This document shows, one piece after another, positions 5,296 to 8,129 of a stretch of 8,129 nt of DNA. The first letter of the stretch is position 1. Every line of letters begins with the position of its first letter. Under the pieces are notes generated by a model, which made no database searches, was not told the DNA's origin, and was given only the letters and a program-made list of their open reading frames with translations. The stretch is from 2-02-FULL-48-14 sp041645035 (lineage in GTDB: Bacteria > Patescibacteriota > Gracilibacteria > UBA1369 > 2-02-FULL-48-14): positions 1-8,129 of the forward strand of contig JBAZQU010000039.1 of assembly GCA_041645035.1 (NCBI GenBank). The letters are read 5' to 3'. Both the position numbers and the translations under genes were made by a program.

Positions 5296-6878
5296 GTATT
5301 TTATTGTATAGATTGATATTTTTAACCGGATTGATATTGCCCCTAATTACTTTTAACTCGTTTGTGACTCAAAACACCACTTATTTATTAACTGCTTATA
5401 CCGTAGTTGCCTATCTGGTTTTGGGACTATTGGTTTTATTAAGCAATCCAAGAAGCAATAGAAATAGATCATTTGCTGCGATGGCTTGTTCAGTTACTGT
5501 TTGGTCCCTTGCTGTTTATTACACCGACCATCTGGTTGGCCGTTCAATTACATATTTATGGAATAAAATAACTTATTCCGACACTTTAATAATGATGATA
5601 TTTTTGGTTCTCTTTATTGAATTTTTGTTCAAAGATGAGGCAACCCTGAGTAAGTGGATAAAAATAGGAGTCATTATTCCGGGAATGCTTTTATCCATCA
5701 TTGCTTTGTTTACGGGGCTGATCGTGAAAGACGTATATCTGGTTCCATCGGGAACGGCGGTAGTTTTTGGCCCTATGAATATATTTCATTCTCTTTTTAT
5801 ACTAGTATGTTTGGGATACGTTGCTTATAGATTAATTATTGGCTTCATTAATGCCCGTGGTTCAAAAAGAATTCAATTGGGATATATTCTTTTGGGCGTT
5901 TCTCTTAGCGGTGTCGTGGCATTTATAACCAATGTTATCATGCCGATGTTTTTTGATAGGTTTGATTTTGCCGGTTTTGGCCCGGGAGCCACATTGTTTA
6001 TGCTGGCCCTTACCGCCTATGCCATTATTAAGCACCGCCTCATGGATATTTCGGTGGTCATCAGCCGCACCGTAGCGGAAATCTTGACGATCATTTTCTT
6101 CGGAACGATCTATCTTGGGCTGGTCTGGCTCTCCGTTAACTATGTTTCCCCTTTCATTAACTGGTTTTTCCTTGCCTGGACGGTTGTCTATGGCATCGGC
6201 GTGGGAGAAATATTTCAAAAAACCCGGTTATTTATCCAGACAACTTCCGACAAGCTGTTTCTGCGCGGCAAATATGATTATTATCAGGAACTGGCGGAAA
6301 TAAGCTCCCAACTTGCTAATAGTCTTTCGCTGGACAACGTGCTGAAGACATTACAAAAAGCTTTTTACGACGTAATTGAAGTGTCCAACCCAAGGATATA
6401 TCTGGGGAAAGAGATTGAAAGCCCACAAATCAAAGAACTGCTTTCCAGGAGAGAGCCAACCTTCAGGGGCGAAGAACTAATTTTGCCCTGTGTGATAGAA
6501 GGCCGGCTGATCGTCCTGATAATCTTAGGGAAGAAGTTGTCTGAAGAACCGTACACGGATGAAGACTTAAAGTTATTGAAGAATTTATCCAATCAGGCGG
6601 CAGTCGCGCTTGACCATCTACGGATTTACGAAGAGAAGTTGAAGGCCCAAAGACAGCTGCTGCTCGAAGAGAAATTGGCTTCATTAGGCAAGGTCGCGTC
6701 AGAGACAGCGCGGGAAATTAATGATTCCATAAAGAAGATCGATCGGCTGACTGCGCGAATCGATGAAAGTACTAATAACCCAAGTTTCCTTCGGGAATTC
6801 CAGGCGACGGTGCCAAAAGAGATCGATCATTTAAGCTCGGTCATAGATAATTTATTAGGCATGGCAAAACCGCGATAG
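5292..6878 (+). CDS. Catalytically dead 7TM-GAF histidine kinase paralogue (no His, no ATPase domain)
   Basis: This 528-residue protein copies the upstream kinase's architecture: ~7 membrane segments (residues ~1-246), KHRLMDISVVISR (247-259), two further hydrophobic stretches, a GAF domain (~322-452), a coiled coil (RIYEEKLKAQRQLLLEEK) and a HisKA-like helical hairpin. From K247 to the end it aligns without gaps to residues 220-501 of the neighbour. At the H-box, LAHEIKNPL is replaced by TAREINDSI: the acceptor His is R474, and the following N and P are lost. The protein stops at ...LLGMAKPR, just where the dimerisation helices end, with no HATPase domain. Read-through past TAG 6876 gives no ATPase-like sequence. 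It cannot autophosphorylate. The ATGA overlap and lack of a ribosome site imply translation coupled to the kinase, so the likely role is a heterodimeric sensor, regulator or inhibitor of it. The start is set by the overlap. Confidence 0.92.
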   Translation: MSILLYRLIFLTGLILPLITFNSFVTQNTTYLLTAYTVVAYLVLGLLVLLSNPRSNRNRSFAAMACSVTVWSLAVYYTDHLVGRSITYLWNKITYSDTLIMMIFLVLFIEFLFKDEATLSKWIKIGVIIPGMLLSIIALFTGLIVKDVYLVPSGTAVVFGPMNIFHSLFILVCLGYVAYRLIIGFINARGSKRIQLGYILLGVSLSGVVAFITNVIMPMFFDRFDFAGFGPGATLFMLALTAYAIIKHRLMDISVVISRTVAEILTIIFFGTIYLGLVWLSVNYVSPFINWFFLAWTVVYGIGVGEIFQKTRLFIQTTSDKLFLRGKYDYYQELAEISSQLANSLSLDNVLKTLQKAFYDVIEVSNPRIYLGKEIESPQIKELLSRREPTFRGEELILPCVIEGRLIVLIILGKKLSEEPYTDEDLKLLKNLSNQAAVALDHLRIYEEKLKAQRQLLLEEKLASLGKVASETAREINDSIKKIDRLTARIDESTNNPSFLREFQATVPKEIDHLSSVIDNLLGMAKPR

Positions 6879-7051
6879 GGCCCAAAACCCGCCTATCCTG
6901 GCCGATCCGTAGGACCTCTGTTTTTCTTCAATTTTGACTGAAATTACCTTAGTTCCCGGACGATAATTATACGTGATGAACACGTCCTCCCGGAGTGTGC
7001 AAATAGGGCTTGCTTAAAGGAAAAATACTGAATTATGCGCGGGAGAAAAAA
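6879..7051. other. Intergenic region, no gene; weak signals only
   Basis: A weak 6-bp stem GATAGG/CCTATC (6874-6879/6892-6897) overlaps the stop of the preceding gene. A TTTTT run lies ~23 nt later, so it is a poor terminator candidate. ACGTG-ATGAA-CACGT (6971-6985) is a perfect 5-bp inverted repeat. TTGACT (6934-6939) and GATAAT (6962-6967) are 22 bp apart, too far for a standard promoter. GGGAG at 7041-7045 is the ribosome site of the next gene. Confidence 0.4.
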
Positions 7052-8129
7052 ATGCCTCAAAAATTAAATGATCTCCTTTCCACCAGAGTGGCCGCCCAGG
7101 AGGGTGCTTTGGCGAGGCGGAGCAGGATCTGCAAAGACCTCGATCGAGCCGGTTATCGGGTACCGCTCTTTTCCCTGACGGTTTACCGCCTGGCCCATTT
7201 GTCCCTGCCGAAATACGAAAAATATCTTGGTTTTCTGACGCAGATCAGGGCGGAGATACCCAACCGCTCAAAATTGAACCTCTTCCTCCCGCCGGTCGAA
7301 AGGCTCAACTCCATGGAGGTCGACTTCCTGAAGGAAAACTCGCGGACGATAAGCGAGAGCTTTTATTTTGAGAACAGGGCCGCGCTCGATCTAAGCAAAC
7401 TGCCTAGCTTCTATTACGAGATGAGGGATACTATCCTCTTGCGTGAGATTCGCGGCAGTAAAGCGGACCGAACGCCGCTCCCCCTGAATGGAGCGGTCCG
7501 CGCCGAGCTGGCCAGGCTGGCCCCGGTTGCTCCCCCGCTCCTGCTTACTGGGGCGAGGGCGACTCTCGATGCGGTCTCCGCCTCGCGTCTAAGTAACCTG
7601 GCCCAATTCCTTGGGGCGGAAGACGTATATTTGGATAAGATCGCCGATAATCCCGAAGCGACAATCGACAAGCTTTTCCACTCACTGGACCATGCTGCCG
7701 GTAAGTTACGGGCACTCGGTTTTCTGAATGTGGCGGTCTATCGCCCCAAGAATGACGGGAGCGGGGAGTGGGTTTTGACGCATGCCACCCGGGAATACGG
7801 AGAAAGCGGCTTTAGCCAGGGGAGCGTGCCGAATGCCGGGACCTCAACGATCGGCTGGATCATCAAGGAGGGGAGAGGAAAACGCGTCCGCCTCTACGAT
7901 GTCGATATTTACGAACCCAGCACTTTCGAGGCGCTTAATATACCGTACCATCAGGACAAGGCGGAAAATGACCGCAGGCTGACCCTTGGTTCCGGCCGAA
8001 CGCTGTTCATTCGGTTGGCTTCCAGTTATGGCGATGAGGCGATCGTCCAGATCCATAACCGCGTACTGCGTAAACCTGGAAAATCGGAGCCGCCGGCTCC
8101 GTTGCCGGAAGATCCGAGTGAAGCGAATA
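7052..8129 (+). CDS. Protein of unknown function with C-terminal GAF-like region, cut by window edge
   Basis: The frame opens at ATG 7052 (MPQKLNDLLSTRVAAQEGAL), 6 nt after GGGAG (7041-7045), and stays open to the window end, giving 359 residues without a stop. There is no signal peptide or membrane segment. Residues ~1-190 are charged and mainly helical, and I do not recognise them. Residues ~200-335 have a GAF-like rhythm: KLRALGFLNVAVY, WVLTHATREYG, STIGWIIKEGRGKRVRLYDV and RTLFIRLASSYGDEAIVQIH, i.e. helix, strand pair, glycine turn and a final strand. A proline/acid-rich linker (SEPPAPLPEDPSE) follows, suggesting another domain beyond the edge. It is GC-richer than the membrane genes upstream and separated from them by 173 bp, so it is probably its own unit. 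A signalling output with a GAF-type sensor is possible but not shown. Confidence 0.7.
   Translation, partial: MPQKLNDLLSTRVAAQEGALARRSRICKDLDRAGYRVPLFSLTVYRLAHLSLPKYEKYLGFLTQIRAEIPNRSKLNLFLPPVERLNSMEVDFLKENSRTISESFYFENRAALDLSKLPSFYYEMRDTILLREIRGSKADRTPLPLNGAVRAELARLAPVAPPLLLTGARATLDAVSASRLSNLAQFLGAEDVYLDKIADNPEATIDKLFHSLDHAAGKLRALGFLNVAVYRPKNDGSGEWVLTHATREYGESGFSQGSVPNAGTSTIGWIIKEGRGKRVRLYDVDIYEPSTFEALNIPYHQDKAENDRRLTLGSGRTLFIRLASSYGDEAIVQIHNRVLRKPGKSEPPAPLPEDPSEAN

Noticed and set aside
6876..6941. Pseudokinase truncated by a point nonsense mutation or frameshift
   Set aside because: Reading through the TAG gives about 20 residues unlike any HATPase domain before another stop, so the catalytic domain is absent, not interrupted.
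6934..6967. Promoter TTGACT...GATAAT before the last gene
   Set aside because: The 22-bp spacing is too long for a sigma-70 promoter and no alternative -35 fits.
6986..7020. Sigma-54-like sequence (TGTGCAAAT...CTTGC) upstream of the last gene
   Set aside because: The GG/GC dinucleotides are not at the required -24/-12 spacing and the TGGCAC half is missing. I found no convincing sigma-54 promoter in any intergenic region here.

Overview
The window comes from a bacterial chromosome, probably an uncultivated environmental lineage. It has moderate GC with AT-rich membrane-protein segments, bacterial sigma-70-like promoters, Shine-Dalgarno sites on some genes and at least one apparently leaderless gene. 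The kinase/regulator style recalls candidate phyla such as Margulisbacteria/WOR-1, but that is a weak impression and the sequence does not prove it.

Layout. (1) 1-277, minus: the start of a polytopic membrane protein resembling the N-terminal 7TM sensor of histidine kinases, cut by the window edge. (2) 278-426: a divergent intergenic region with a terminator-like hairpin, a strong sigma-70 promoter and a 10-bp palindrome at the predicted transcription start. (3) 427-1564, plus: a two-gene MNT/HEPN toxin-antitoxin-like operon, with a winged-helix nucleotidyltransferase first and a HEPN-fold protein second. (4) 1566-2906, minus: an NtrC-class response regulator with an intact receiver, AAA+ domain, GAFTGA loop and Fis-type HTH, convergent with the HEPN gene across a 1-nt gap. 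(5) 2907-3342: a 436-bp divergent regulatory region holding a leaderless-type promoter, a 14-bp palindrome, and a ~130-bp nested inverted-repeat element built of two REP-like hairpins. (6) 3343-6878, plus: two tandem 4-nt-overlapping paralogues. The first is a full 7TM-GAF-HisKA-HATPase sensor kinase. The second has the same architecture but lacks the phospho-accepting histidine and the whole ATPase domain. (7) 7052 to the window end, plus: a soluble protein of unknown function with a C-terminal GAF-like region, still open at the edge.

Working model (inference). The NtrC-type regulator and the divergent kinase form a two-component system controlling sigma-54 promoters elsewhere. The co-translated pseudokinase keeps its own sensor and the dimerisation region, so it could form heterodimers with the active kinase and feed a second signal into it, or damp it. 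This active/inactive sensor pair is the most interesting element here. The REP-like element between the divergent regulator and kinase genes carries paired base changes that preserve its stems and abuts the likely kinase promoter.
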